Source: Cellulomonas fimi
Lineage (GTDB): Bacteria > Actinomycetota > Actinomycetes > Actinomycetales > Cellulomonadaceae
Length of the DNA: 64,000 nt
Assembly (NCBI RefSeq): GCF_012952065.1
Contig: NZ_JABCJJ010000010.1
Span: 1 to 64,000, forward strand
Direction of reading: 5' to 3'
A program made the translations under genes and the position numbers. Shown here one piece after another: positions 32,855 through 41,028 of the stretch (its first letter is position 1; every line of letters starts with the position of its first letter). Below the pieces are notes generated by a model, which made no database searches, was not told where the DNA came from, and saw only the letters and a list, made by a program, of their open reading frames with translations.

Positions 32855-33198
32855 CATCGCCGCACGCGCTCCAGCGCGGAGCCGTGGCATGGCTCGACCT
32901 CGACCCGACGCGTGGGCGGGAGCAGGCGGGGTTCCGGCCGGCACTCGTGGTCGCGTCGCGCCAGTACGTCGAGACCGTCACCAGGCTCGTGGTCGTCCTG
33001 CCGGTGACCACGACGGACCGCGGCTGGCCGAACCACGTGCTGCTGCGCGGGCGCCCGGGGCTCGACCGGCCGAGCTGGGCGATGACCGAGCAGGTCCGGA
33101 CCGTCGCACGCGACCGGCTGGTCGAGGTCGTCGGGCTGGTCGACGACGCGACCTTGCGTGACGTCGACGTGTACCTGAAGGACTTCCTCGGGCTGTGA
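32851..33198 (+). CDS. mazF: MazF/PemK-type mRNA interferase toxin
   Basis: The 115-residue product has the MazF/PemK barrel pattern: GAVAWLDLDPTRGREQAGFR then PALVVA near the N-terminus (about residues 10-34), VVVLPVTTT in the middle and a C-terminal helix after VDDATLRDV. MazF toxins cut single-stranded RNA at short specific sequences to arrest translation. GTG 32851 overlaps the antitoxin stop. Residues usually needed for catalysis (Arg in the FRPALV loop and the Thr in PVTTT) are present, so the toxin looks intact. Confidence 0.87.
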   Translation: MTSPHALQRGAVAWLDLDPTRGREQAGFRPALVVASRQYVETVTRLVVVLPVTTTDRGWPNHVLLRGRPGLDRPSWAMTEQVRTVARDRLVEVVGLVDDATLRDVDVYLKDFLGL

Positions 33199-33553
33199 GC
33201 CCCCGCGACGTGTCAGACCCACAGGAACGTATAGCGCGCGCCAGGACTGACAACTCGCGATCGCGGCGACTTGTCAGACCTACAGGAACGTATAGCGCGC
33301 GCCAGGACTGACAACTCGCGACGGAACCGTGCCGGCACCCGGCACCCGGCACCACGTACGGGCAGCGCGCGCGAGCAGAAGAGCACCCGTTCGGAGGAAC
33401 CCTTCACCCGACCGGGTGACTCGTACGCTCCCGGGCTTTCGCCCCAGTTGTCCGATTCTCCGGCCGGGTCGACCATGAGGCACCCCGGCGCCCGGCCCTC
33501 GCACCACCGGCTGGACCCCGCCCCGCCGGGCCCATGCACGGAAGGGATGCTCC
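33199..33553. other. 355-bp spacer holding the TGTCAG repeat pair and a long leader
   Basis: No gene is supported here. The left part contains the repeat pair at 33211-33313. Next come short 7-bp tandem repeats of CACCCGG near 33328-33350. The right part leads to the GTG of the AAA protease, which has GAAGGG upstream. A promoter must lie between 33314 and 33553. Confidence 0.6.
33211..33313. repeat. Tandem pair of TGTCAG/CTGACA stem-loops (locus 2)
   Basis: Unit A (33211-33252) and unit B (33272-33313) are near identical, each starting TGTCAGACC and ending CTGACAACTCGCG, with interior AACGTATAGCGCGCG. The period is 61 bp. The pair follows the mazF gene by 12 nt. It shares the arm words and tandem-pair architecture with 12371-12476, although the interiors differ. 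Confidence 0.8.
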
Positions 33554-35401
33554 GTGGCCGACACCGTCGCCGCCTCGATCCGCACCTCGATGCACGACAT
33601 CGCGCTCGAGCGGGAGCGCATGCGCCGACGGCGCGTCTACCGGTTCGCCGCCGTCGTGATCCTGGTCGAGGCATGGTTCGTCGCGATGCCGCTGCTGGGT
33701 CGCTCACCGATCCCGGCCGTCCCCGCCCTCGACCCCATGATCGTGATCGCCGGCGCGTTCTTCCTCGCCCTCATCCTGATCCTCGGGGGAACGCAGGTCG
33801 CGGCCGGCCGGTCCCCTCACGTCACCTACCGCCCCGAGCAGGTCGACGTGACGATGGACGACGTCGTCGGCATCGATCCCATCAAGGAGGACGTGCGCCG
33901 CTCGATCGACCTCTTCCAGACCCACCGCCGCTTCGCCGACCAGATGGGCGGGACACCCCGCCGCGGTCTGCTGTTCGAGGGCCTGCCCGGCACGGGCAAG
34001 ACGATGACGGCCAAGGCCATGGCCGCCGAGGCCGGCGTCCCCTTCCTGTTCGTCTCCGCGACGTCGTTCCAGTCCATGTACTACGGCGCGACCGCCAAGA
34101 AGATCCGCGCCTACTTCACGGCGCTGCGCAAGGCCGCGCGCGCCGAGGGCGGGGCCATCGGCTTCATCGAGGAGATCGACGCGATCGCGCTGCGCCGCGG
34201 GGGCGTGCTGGCCTCCGACGACGCCGCCGCCGGCCCGGGTTCTCCGTCCTGGCACGGGCGCGTCCCCGGTGTGGTGAAGAACCTCGTCGTGAGCGAGGGG
34301 ACGGGCGGGGTCGTCAACGAGCTGCTCGTGCAGATGCAGTCGTTCGACGAGCCCACCGGATGGGCCAGGCTCGGCAACAAGCTGATCGCGCGCGTGAACC
34401 TGCTGCTGCCGGCGCACAAGCAGCTCAAGCAGAGCAGGCCGGTGCGCGCGCCGATCCTCCTGATCGCGGCGACCAACCGTGCCGACTCGCTCGACCCCGC
34501 GCTCCTGCGGCCGGGTCGCTTCGACCGTCGGCTCACCTTCCAGGCGCCGGACGTGCACGGCCGCCGCGCGCTCGTCGACCACTTCCTGACCAAGCGCCGT
34601 CACGACCCCGAGCTCGACGACCCGCAGCTGCGCGACCGCGTCGCCGCGGCGACGAACGGCTGGACGCCCGTGATGATCGAGCACCTGCTCGACGAGGCGC
34701 TGGTCAACGCGTTGCGCCGCGGCGGCGACGCGATGACGTTCGTCGACATCGAGCAGGCCCGGATCACGGAGCTGGTCGGGATCGGGCAGCCGGTCGCGTA
34801 CACCCGGGCCGAGCAGGAGCTGATCGCGACGCACGAGGCGGGGCACGCCGTCGTCGCCTGGCTCGTGGCGCCGCACCGGACGCTCGAGGTGCTGACCATC
34901 GTCAAGCGCGGTGCGGCGCTCGGGCTGCTCGCGCACGGCGACTGCGAGGAGGTCTACACGCAGTCGTCGTACGACCTGCGGGCGCTCGTCCAGATCGCGA
35001 TGGGCGGGATGGTCGCGGAAGAGCTGTTCTTCGGGCACACCACGACGGGTCCGGCGAGCGACCTCGCATCGGCGACGAAGACGGCGGCCCAGATGGTCGG
35101 AGCGGCCGGCATGACGGGCTCGCTCGTGTCGTTCCTGCCGACCGGGAAGGACCTCGTGACCTCGGTGCTGGGCGACCCGGCCGCGCGTGCGCAGCTCGAG
35201 CAGGTGCTGGGCGACGCGCGCGACAACGTGATCGAGCTGCTGTCGCGGTACCGGCACCTGGTCGAGGCGCTGCGCGACGCGCTGCTCGAGCGGCACGAGC
35301 TCATCGGCGACCAGATCACGGACGTGCTGGAGGCGGCGCGGAACAACCTCGCCCACGAGAAGGCGTTCGCGGAGGAGCTGCGGCGGTTCTCCGAGGTGTG
35401 A
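33554..35401 (+). CDS. FtsH-like membrane AAA metalloprotease, divergent paralogue
   Basis: The 615-residue protein has two membrane helices (about 30-47 and 61-82), an AAA module with Walker A GLPGTGKT (143-150) and an M41-type zinc site HEAGH (His427, Glu428, His431) with GPASDLASAT supplying the third ligand Asp. This is the FtsH plan: ATP-driven unfolding and degradation of membrane or regulatory proteins. Two features differ from housekeeping FtsH. The Walker B reads FIEEID (204-209) instead of FIDEID. About 70 extra residues lie between Walker B and the sensor segment IAATNRAD. The periplasmic loop is very short. It is probably a specialised paralogue. Confidence 0.87.
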   Translation: MADTVAASIRTSMHDIALERERMRRRRVYRFAAVVILVEAWFVAMPLLGRSPIPAVPALDPMIVIAGAFFLALILILGGTQVAAGRSPHVTYRPEQVDVTMDDVVGIDPIKEDVRRSIDLFQTHRRFADQMGGTPRRGLLFEGLPGTGKTMTAKAMAAEAGVPFLFVSATSFQSMYYGATAKKIRAYFTALRKAARAEGGAIGFIEEIDAIALRRGGVLASDDAAAGPGSPSWHGRVPGVVKNLVVSEGTGGVVNELLVQMQSFDEPTGWARLGNKLIARVNLLLPAHKQLKQSRPVRAPILLIAATNRADSLDPALLRPGRFDRRLTFQAPDVHGRRALVDHFLTKRRHDPELDDPQLRDRVAAATNGWTPVMIEHLLDEALVNALRRGGDAMTFVDIEQARITELVGIGQPVAYTRAEQELIATHEAGHAVVAWLVAPHRTLEVLTIVKRGAALGLLAHGDCEEVYTQSSYDLRALVQIAMGGMVAEELFFGHTTTGPASDLASATKTAAQMVGAAGMTGSLVSFLPTGKDLVTSVLGDPAARAQLEQVLGDARDNVIELLSRYRHLVEALRDALLERHELIGDQITDVLEAARNNLAHEKAFAEELRRFSEV

Positions 35402-35405
35402 GGAA

Positions 35406-35816
35406 TCACTGGCGCAGGATCTGCTCCATGCGTTCGAGCGTCGTTGCTGAGGATCGCAAAGCCACGGTGACCACCTTCGCCGTGAGCGCGGTCGTGCCGT
35501 AGTGCGCTCCGTCCTTCACGTCGAGCAGCCTGCCGAGTGCGGCTGCCACGTCGTCCGCGCCCTTCACCTGCCGGACCATCGCCACTGCCTGGCGGTGGTC
35601 CTGGCCGCGCGAGCACTCACCCAGGACATGCCCGCAGATCGCATCGGCGGCAGCGATCCCGGCGAGCACAGCAAGAGATGCGACGACCTGGCTGTACCCG
35701 CCGTCCTCGTCATCAGCAAGGTGCGCAACCTCGTTGAACTTGCGTGCGGCGTCCGCGCGGGCGCGCACGTCAGCCGTGGTCATCGCCCGCACCCGTGGAT
35801 TGGATCGCGGGGTCAT
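35406..35816 (-). CDS. HEPN-like protein, partner of the MNT nucleotidyltransferase
   Basis: The 136-residue all-helical protein contains LAGIAAADAICGHVLG followed by SRGQDHRQAV and later KDGAHYGTTALTAK. This is the pattern of HEPN-domain proteins found beside minimal nucleotidyltransferases. HEPN toxins cleave RNA through an Arg-x4-6-His pair. Here the best candidate is Arg70-x3-His74, one residue short of the usual spacing, so catalytic competence is uncertain. Its ATG overlaps the stop of the nucleotidyltransferase gene (ATGA). An MNT/HEPN toxin-antitoxin role is the natural inference. Confidence 0.7.
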   Translation of the reverse strand: MTPRSNPRVRAMTTADVRARADAARKFNEVAHLADDEDGGYSQVVASLAVLAGIAAADAICGHVLGECSRGQDHRQAVAMVRQVKGADDVAAALGRLLDVKDGAHYGTTALTAKVVTVALRSSATTLERMEQILRQ

Positions 35817-36460
35817 GCCTCTTCTTTCATGAGGTGGCGGACGTCGGTCCCGATCACGGTGTCGGCGTCCTCGAGCCACGAACGGACGATCGGGTCGTCG
35901 GCGCGGGATGCACTGACCAGGTCGGTTCGTGAGGTCAGGTGGACGTGGGCGTAGTTGCCGGTCCATGCGGGAACGTGGTGGTGGAGGTCCGCGACGAGCT
36001 GCTCGACCTCGGCCGCCGAGGGGAGCACGCGATCGGGCAGGACGAGCAGCAGGTCCACGTCGGACCGGGTGGTTGCCTCGCGACGGGCGACCGAGCCATA
36101 GATCGCCAGAGAGGGCCGCTTGTCCTCTCGGGGGTCAGGGAAGTGCTCCTCGAGGAGCTCGGCGAGCCTCGCCCGCAGCAACCCATAGGGGTCGTAGGTC
36201 TTGAGGGCGGCTGTCACGGCGGGGTAGGCCACGTGATGGCTGTTCAGCTCGTACTGGACGACGTTCCCGATGATCGTCGCCGTGACGACACCTTGAGCGG
36301 CAAGACGTTCGAGGGCGTAGCGGATACCGGTGCGCGAGCCGGCACCGGCTCGCCTGTGCACCTCGGGCGCGGTCTGCGGCTTGTTGACCCGGTGGAGCTG
36401 CTGCAGGACGACCCCTTCCATGCCGGGGATCAGCGCTGCGACCGGATTCGCCCAGTCCAC
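35813..36460 (-). CDS. Winged-helix plus MNT-type nucleotidyltransferase (antitoxin)
   Basis: The 215-residue protein fuses an N-terminal winged-helix DNA-binding region (about 5-75, with RVNKPQTAPEVHRRAGAG as recognition part) to a minimal nucleotidyltransferase domain. The motif IYGSVARREATTRSDVDLLL (about 120-139) gives Gly122-Ser123 and the metal ligands Asp134 and Asp136. MNT antitoxins of HepT/MntA systems inactivate HEPN toxins by adding AMP. The fused winged helix suggests that this one also represses its own promoter. The GTG at 36460 follows AAGGAGGCGAC. It precedes and overlaps the HEPN gene. Confidence 0.82.
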   Translation of the reverse strand: MDWANPVAALIPGMEGVVLQQLHRVNKPQTAPEVHRRAGAGSRTGIRYALERLAAQGVVTATIIGNVVQYELNSHHVAYPAVTAALKTYDPYGLLRARLAELLEEHFPDPREDKRPSLAIYGSVARREATTRSDVDLLLVLPDRVLPSAAEVEQLVADLHHHVPAWTGNYAHVHLTSRTDLVSASRADDPIVRSWLEDADTVIGTDVRHLMKEEA

Positions 36461-36504
36461 GTCGCCTCCTTGGCGGGATCGATCTTGTCTGAACGCGCAC
36501 TATG

Positions 36505-36520
36505 TTGCCTGAGCGGGCAA
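36505..36520. promoter_or_regulatory. Candidate operator of the MNT/HEPN pair
   Basis: TTGCC-N6-GGCAA forms a 16-bp dyad 45-60 nt upstream of the GTG at 36460. It suits a winged-helix dimer and autoregulation by the fused antitoxin. Only position and symmetry support it. Confidence 0.4.
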
Positions 36521-36585
36521 GCGATGGGCAACTCCTGACCGAGCGACGCCGAATGAGACGCATGCCCGGATCGTCGATGACCGAC

Positions 36586-37091
36586 CTAGCGCTCACTGAC
36601 GGGGCCCACGACCGGGAGGCCGAGAAGTCCCGCTGCACGCGCCGTCCCGCGGTCGAACGTGTGCACGGGGCGGCCGAGGCGGCCGCGAGGTGCAGCGCGT
36701 CGCCCGCTCTGAGTCCCGTCTCCGGCGTCTCGAGCAGCCGGGCGGCGAGCCGGAACCCGGCGAACCCGACGTCGACCATCGTGAAGGACGTTCTCACCAG
36801 CGTGTCGAACGCCGCCGACGCCGTGATCCGGCCCGGCGTATCGAGGTACCCGAGGCGCACCGTGGCTGACAGCGCGGCGTGGACGTCCTGGTACGGCATC
36901 GCGTCGGTCATGCCGCGGAGCCAGGCCAGGTCGACCGGACTCTTGGCCGGCCGGATCGGCGAGACCGTGGCCACGGGCCGCCCCCGCTTGGTGATCTCGA
37001 CGGTCTCGCCCGTCTCGACGGGCTTGATGAGCTCGCTCAGGTGAGCCTTGGCCTCGGCACCGCTGACGACGCGGTGGTGCTCGACGGTCAT
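36586..37091 (-). pseudogene. Decayed Phd/YefM antitoxin fused to a PIN (VapC) toxin remnant
   Basis: The first about 70 residues are a normal Phd/YefM antitoxin (SGAEAKAHLSELIKPVETGE, then VEITKRGRPVATVSP, then AMPYQDVHAA). Without a stop the frame runs directly into the middle of a PIN toxin (ALSATVRLG, then TGLRAGDALHLAAASAA). The antitoxin end and the toxin start, including the first catalytic Asp, are missing. After LAAASAA the PIN sequence continues only in another frame (VHTFDRGTARAAGLLGLPVV), ending at the TAG at 36586. So one deletion and one frameshift have destroyed the module. The toxin cannot be active; the antitoxin half might still bind DNA. Confidence 0.8.
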
Positions 37092-37178
37092 GTTCCGTGC
37101 CTCGTGACCAGGGAGATGGTCACGACGCTGCTGCGCTGGTGCCCGTGACGCGGAACGGGCGGAGCGTCGGTCACGCGG

Positions 37179-40100
37179 TCACTCGAGCAGCGCTCGGATC
37201 TCCGTCGCCGACAGCCGCGAGTCAGCCAGCTCACCGCCGCCCAGCACGCTGTCGAAGAGCGCCGACTTGCCCTCCTTGAGGGCCATCACCTTCTCCTCGA
37301 TGGTCCCGGTCGCCACGAGCCGGTACACCACCACCGTGCGTCGCTGGCCGATCCGATGCACCCGGTCCACCGCCTGCGCCTCGACCGCCGGGTTCCACCA
37401 CGGATCGAGCACGACGACGTAGTCGGCCTCCGTCAGCGTCAGCCCGAAGCCGCCGGCCTTGAGGCTGATGAGGAACACCGGCGCCTCCCCGGTCCGGAAG
37501 CGCTCGATGACCGCGGCCCGACGACGCGTGGTCCCGTCGAGGTAGGAGTGCTCGACGCCGCGCGCCTCGAGCCGGGTCCGGACCCGGGCGAGCACCCCGG
37601 TGAACTGGCTGAACACGAGCACCCGGTGCCCGTCGGCGACGATCTCGCGGAGCATGTCGTCGAGCACGTCCAGCTTCGTGGCCGGAACCCCGGCGTGCGC
37701 GGCGTCGACCAGGCTCGGGTCCAGGCTCAGGCGCCGCAGGAGCATGAGCGAGCGGAAGATCTCGAACCGGTTGCCGTCGAGGTCGTCGAGCAGGCCGAGC
37801 ACCTTCTGGCGCTCGCGGTGCAGGTGCCGGTCGTAGACCGCGCGGTGGCGGGCGGCCAGCTCGACCTCGACCACCTGCTCGATGCGCGGCGGCAGGTCGG
37901 CCGCGACCTGCTCCTTGGTCCGCCGCAGCACCCACGGGCGGATCCGACGGCGCAGCAGGGCCAGTCGTTCGGCGTCGCCCTCGCGCTCGATGGGGGTGCG
38001 GTAGAGCTCCGTGAATCGCTGCGACGAGGGGAACAGCCCAGGCGCGACGAGCCCGAGCAGCGCCCACAGCTCCATGACGGTGTTCTCGAGCGGGGTGCCG
38101 GTGATCGCCACCTTGACCCGCGCGCCGAGCTGTCGGGCGCACGCGTAGGTCCGGGACTCGTGGTTCTTGACCATCTGGGCCTCGTCGAGCACGAGCACCG
38201 ACCAGGGCAGAGCGGCGTAGTCGTCGAACTCCAGCCGGAACAGGGCGTAGGACGTGACGACGACGTCGGCCCCTGCGGCGACGTCGGCCAGGTCGGTCCC
38301 GCGCTTGGCCCGGGTGCGCTCGATGGTCCGGACGCGCAGGTCGGGCACGAAACGGGCGGCCTCGACCGCCCAGTTCCCGACGACCGAGGTCGGGGCGACG
38401 ACGAGGAGCGGCGCGGCGGCCGTCACGGCGTGGCCGTCGGAGGCCACGTCGTCGGGCCGCTCCGCCCCCTCGGGGAGGACGGCGCCTGCGTCGAGCCGGA
38501 GCCGGGCCGCGAGGGCGAGCACCTGGAGCGTCTTGCCCAGGCCCATGTCGTCGGCCAGGATCCCGCCGAGCCCGCCCGTCCACAGCCGGCTCAGCCACTC
38601 GAAGCCTGCTCGCTGGTAGGGGCGCAGGTCCGCCCGCACGGATGGAGGCACCGGGACGTCGTCGGGCAACGCCTCGAGGCGCCGCAGGTCGGCGATCACC
38701 TCCCGCCATGCCCGCGCCTGCCCGAGAACCACGCCGAGCGCCTCGAGCTCGCCCCACGCGCCCGCCTGGAGCCGGCTGATCCGCAGCTGGCCTCTCGGCG
38801 CGTCCTGCAGCGCCCGGGCCTCCTGGACCAGGGTGCGCAGGCTCTCGAGCGCGGGGGTGTCGATCCGCAGCCACAGCCCGTCGGCGAGCAGCAGCCGGTC
38901 CTCCCCGAGCGTGAGCGCGCGCAGCAGCGGCGCGAGCGGCACCTCGCGGTCCCCGACCCGCACGTCGATCTGCAGGTCGAACCAGTCGCGGTCGGCACCC
39001 GGCGCGGCGAGCCCGGCGGTAGCGCCAGGAGCAGCCCCGGGTACGCCGGGACTCGGTGCCGACGGCGCGGCGTCGACCTCGATGCGGGGCTCGTGCTCGG
39101 CCTGGCGGTAGTCCGCCAGGTCGCCGACGACGACGACGTCGACGTCCGGCAGGGCGCGCAGCGCGGGCAGCACCGAGCCGACGAGCTCGACCGTCTGCCA
39201 GGGACCGAGCCTGCACCGCTCGGCGAGCTGGACCGGGCCGCCCGGTGCGGCCGGCACGGCGGTCAGCAGGGACTCGAGCACGCCGGTGCCCGAGCTCGTC
39301 GGGGCGGCTGCCGCGGCGTCGGGCACGGTGTGGTCGAGGGTCGCGACCACGGCCGCGAGGATGCGGGCCTCGTCGTCGGGCGATCGCCACGACTGCTCTC
39401 CGGGCACGCGCCGCAAGGGGACGGTGTGCGTCGCCGTGCCGTCGTCGGCGCGATACTCCCACTCCCACTCGAGGTCGACCGTGTGCTCCTCGCCGGCCCG
39501 CACGACGAGCTGCAGCACCGCGCGCGGCGGAGCGGGCAGCTCGACCGACCCGTCCCGGGTGTCGACCCGCATCCGCGCGGCCAGGCGGGGGTAGTACTCG
39601 CGCCAGAACCGGTCCGCCTGCGCCGCGGGCACGCGCAGCACCTGTCCGGCGCGCAGCAGCGCTGCGGCCTCGGCAGCGAGCGGCTCGGCGAACCGGGCCA
39701 GGGTCAGGGTGCGGTTCTTGGGCACCGGCTCGGCGTCGTCGGCGGCGGACCACCAGTAGGCACCGGTCGGTTCGCGGCCCCCGATGAGGTGGAGACGGTT
39801 CGGGTCGATCGGCTCGCCGCCTGCGTGCCCGTCGGCCTGCCCGGTGACAGGCCCCGCGACCTGCCCGGCGACGTGCCCGTCGGCCGTGCGCCGGACCTCG
39901 CCGTCGACCAGGACGCCGGGGGCGACGACGATGGCGTCGCCGTCGGCGCGCAGGTCCACGAGCGCCCGGGCCGGGGCGGCGAGGAGGGTCACCGGGGCCT
40001 CGTCGTGCCGGGCGTGCACGAGCGGGACCCCCGCGTCACGGAGGTCGTCGAGCGCCTGCCAGAGCGCGCGCCCGCCGATGTCGTCGAGGTAGACCGAGAC

Positions 40101-40847
40101 GTCGCCGCCGTAGTACCGGTACGTCCCGCCGTGCCCCGACGCCGCCAGGGAGTGCAGCGCACCCAGCGCGGCCACGGGCCGCGCGTCGAACCGGTACGCG
40201 TACCCGTGGACGACGTCGGCCCACGAGATGCCGGTGCGCACCCACCGTCCGCGCGCGCCACGCACGACCGGCCGTGCCGCGAGGCGGAATCGCTCCGAGG
40301 CGCCGCGGCCGGGCCGCGCGGGAAGCGCCATCAGCTCGAGCTGCAACGCGAGCGGCTGCCCGCGCGAGGGCGGCGGCTGCTCCTGGTGGAGCGCCGCGTC
40401 GAGCAGCCGCTGCCAGGCCGGCACGGGCGGCGCGGCGGGGCTCGCCCGGCGGCCGGCGCGCTGGCGCGGGGTCACCGTCCCGGGCGACGATCCGCGGGGT
40501 CCGGGGGATGCGGGGGGCGCTGTCGGCCCGCCGTCGAGCAGGACGCCTCCTGCGGCGTCCGACCGGGTCTGGAGCAGCAGCGCCGCGGCATGCTTGCAGC
40601 TCGACCCCACCGGGCACGTGCAGGACGAGTCGACGACGCGCATGGTCCCCGTCGCGGTCGGCTTCATCGCCACCGTGGTCGAGTAGGTCGACCGTCCGGA
40701 CCCGCGCACGGTCCCGCTCAGGGTCGACGCACCACCGTCCCACCGTCGCGTCAGGACTCGCCCGCCTCGCGCGTAGTCGGCACCGCGCGCATACGCGCCC
40801 CCGCCGACGACGCGGCGGATCTCGCCATCCTCGATCGCGAGCTGCAT
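37179..40847 (-). CDS. SWIM zinc-finger SNF2-family DEAD/DEAH helicase
   Basis: The 1222-residue protein begins with a SWIM zinc finger CxCx5CxH (Cys76, Cys78, Cys84, His86). A long middle region of unassigned fold follows. The C-terminal third is a full SNF2 ATPase: DMGLGKT (about 767-773), DEAQ (about 886-889), then helicase-C motifs such as VFSQFTG, SLKAGGFGLTLTEAD and VHRIGQRRTV. Bacterial SWIM-SNF2 proteins (RapA/HepA-like) remodel nucleic acid-protein complexes and often sit in defence or stress loci. The ATG at 40847 follows GAGGCGGGC. The protein looks intact. Its role here is not defined. Confidence 0.9.
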   Translation of the reverse strand: MQLAIEDGEIRRVVGGGAYARGADYARGGRVLTRRWDGGASTLSGTVRGSGRSTYSTTVAMKPTATGTMRVVDSSCTCPVGSSCKHAAALLLQTRSDAAGGVLLDGGPTAPPASPGPRGSSPGTVTPRQRAGRRASPAAPPVPAWQRLLDAALHQEQPPPSRGQPLALQLELMALPARPGRGASERFRLAARPVVRGARGRWVRTGISWADVVHGYAYRFDARPVAALGALHSLAASGHGGTYRYYGGDVSVYLDDIGGRALWQALDDLRDAGVPLVHARHDEAPVTLLAAPARALVDLRADGDAIVVAPGVLVDGEVRRTADGHVAGQVAGPVTGQADGHAGGEPIDPNRLHLIGGREPTGAYWWSAADDAEPVPKNRTLTLARFAEPLAAEAAALLRAGQVLRVPAAQADRFWREYYPRLAARMRVDTRDGSVELPAPPRAVLQLVVRAGEEHTVDLEWEWEYRADDGTATHTVPLRRVPGEQSWRSPDDEARILAAVVATLDHTVPDAAAAAPTSSGTGVLESLLTAVPAAPGGPVQLAERCRLGPWQTVELVGSVLPALRALPDVDVVVVGDLADYRQAEHEPRIEVDAAPSAPSPGVPGAAPGATAGLAAPGADRDWFDLQIDVRVGDREVPLAPLLRALTLGEDRLLLADGLWLRIDTPALESLRTLVQEARALQDAPRGQLRISRLQAGAWGELEALGVVLGQARAWREVIADLRRLEALPDDVPVPPSVRADLRPYQRAGFEWLSRLWTGGLGGILADDMGLGKTLQVLALAARLRLDAGAVLPEGAERPDDVASDGHAVTAAAPLLVVAPTSVVGNWAVEAARFVPDLRVRTIERTRAKRGTDLADVAAGADVVVTSYALFRLEFDDYAALPWSVLVLDEAQMVKNHESRTYACARQLGARVKVAITGTPLENTVMELWALLGLVAPGLFPSSQRFTELYRTPIEREGDAERLALLRRRIRPWVLRRTKEQVAADLPPRIEQVVEVELAARHRAVYDRHLHRERQKVLGLLDDLDGNRFEIFRSLMLLRRLSLDPSLVDAAHAGVPATKLDVLDDMLREIVADGHRVLVFSQFTGVLARVRTRLEARGVEHSYLDGTTRRRAAVIERFRTGEAPVFLISLKAGGFGLTLTEADYVVVLDPWWNPAVEAQAVDRVHRIGQRRTVVVYRLVATGTIEEKVMALKEGKSALFDSVLGGGELADSRLSATEIRALLE

Positions 40848-41028
40848 GCCCGCCTCACCCCCGTTCCGGCCCTCGGCGGGACGCTACAAGCACCCTCCGA
40901 CAACCGGGCCCGGGACACGCTCTCACCTCTGCGGGCCGGCGCTCGTCGCACCCGTACCGGACCGTTCTTCGGTCGTGAACCCTACCGTCCTTCGGGCGCG
41001 CGCCCACCGGGTGGTTGCCCCCCCGGAC

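Noticed and set aside
12371-33313. CRISPR-like array formed by the TGTCAG units
   Set aside because: Only two units per locus, each unit is self-complementary, spacers are not unique sequences of fixed length, and no cas genes are present.
36135-36585. Apparent extension of the Phd-like reading frame to a 318-residue protein
   Set aside because: Beyond the frameshift the reading has no similarity and runs antisense to a spacer and into the nucleotidyltransferase gene; the PIN end is recovered in another frame.
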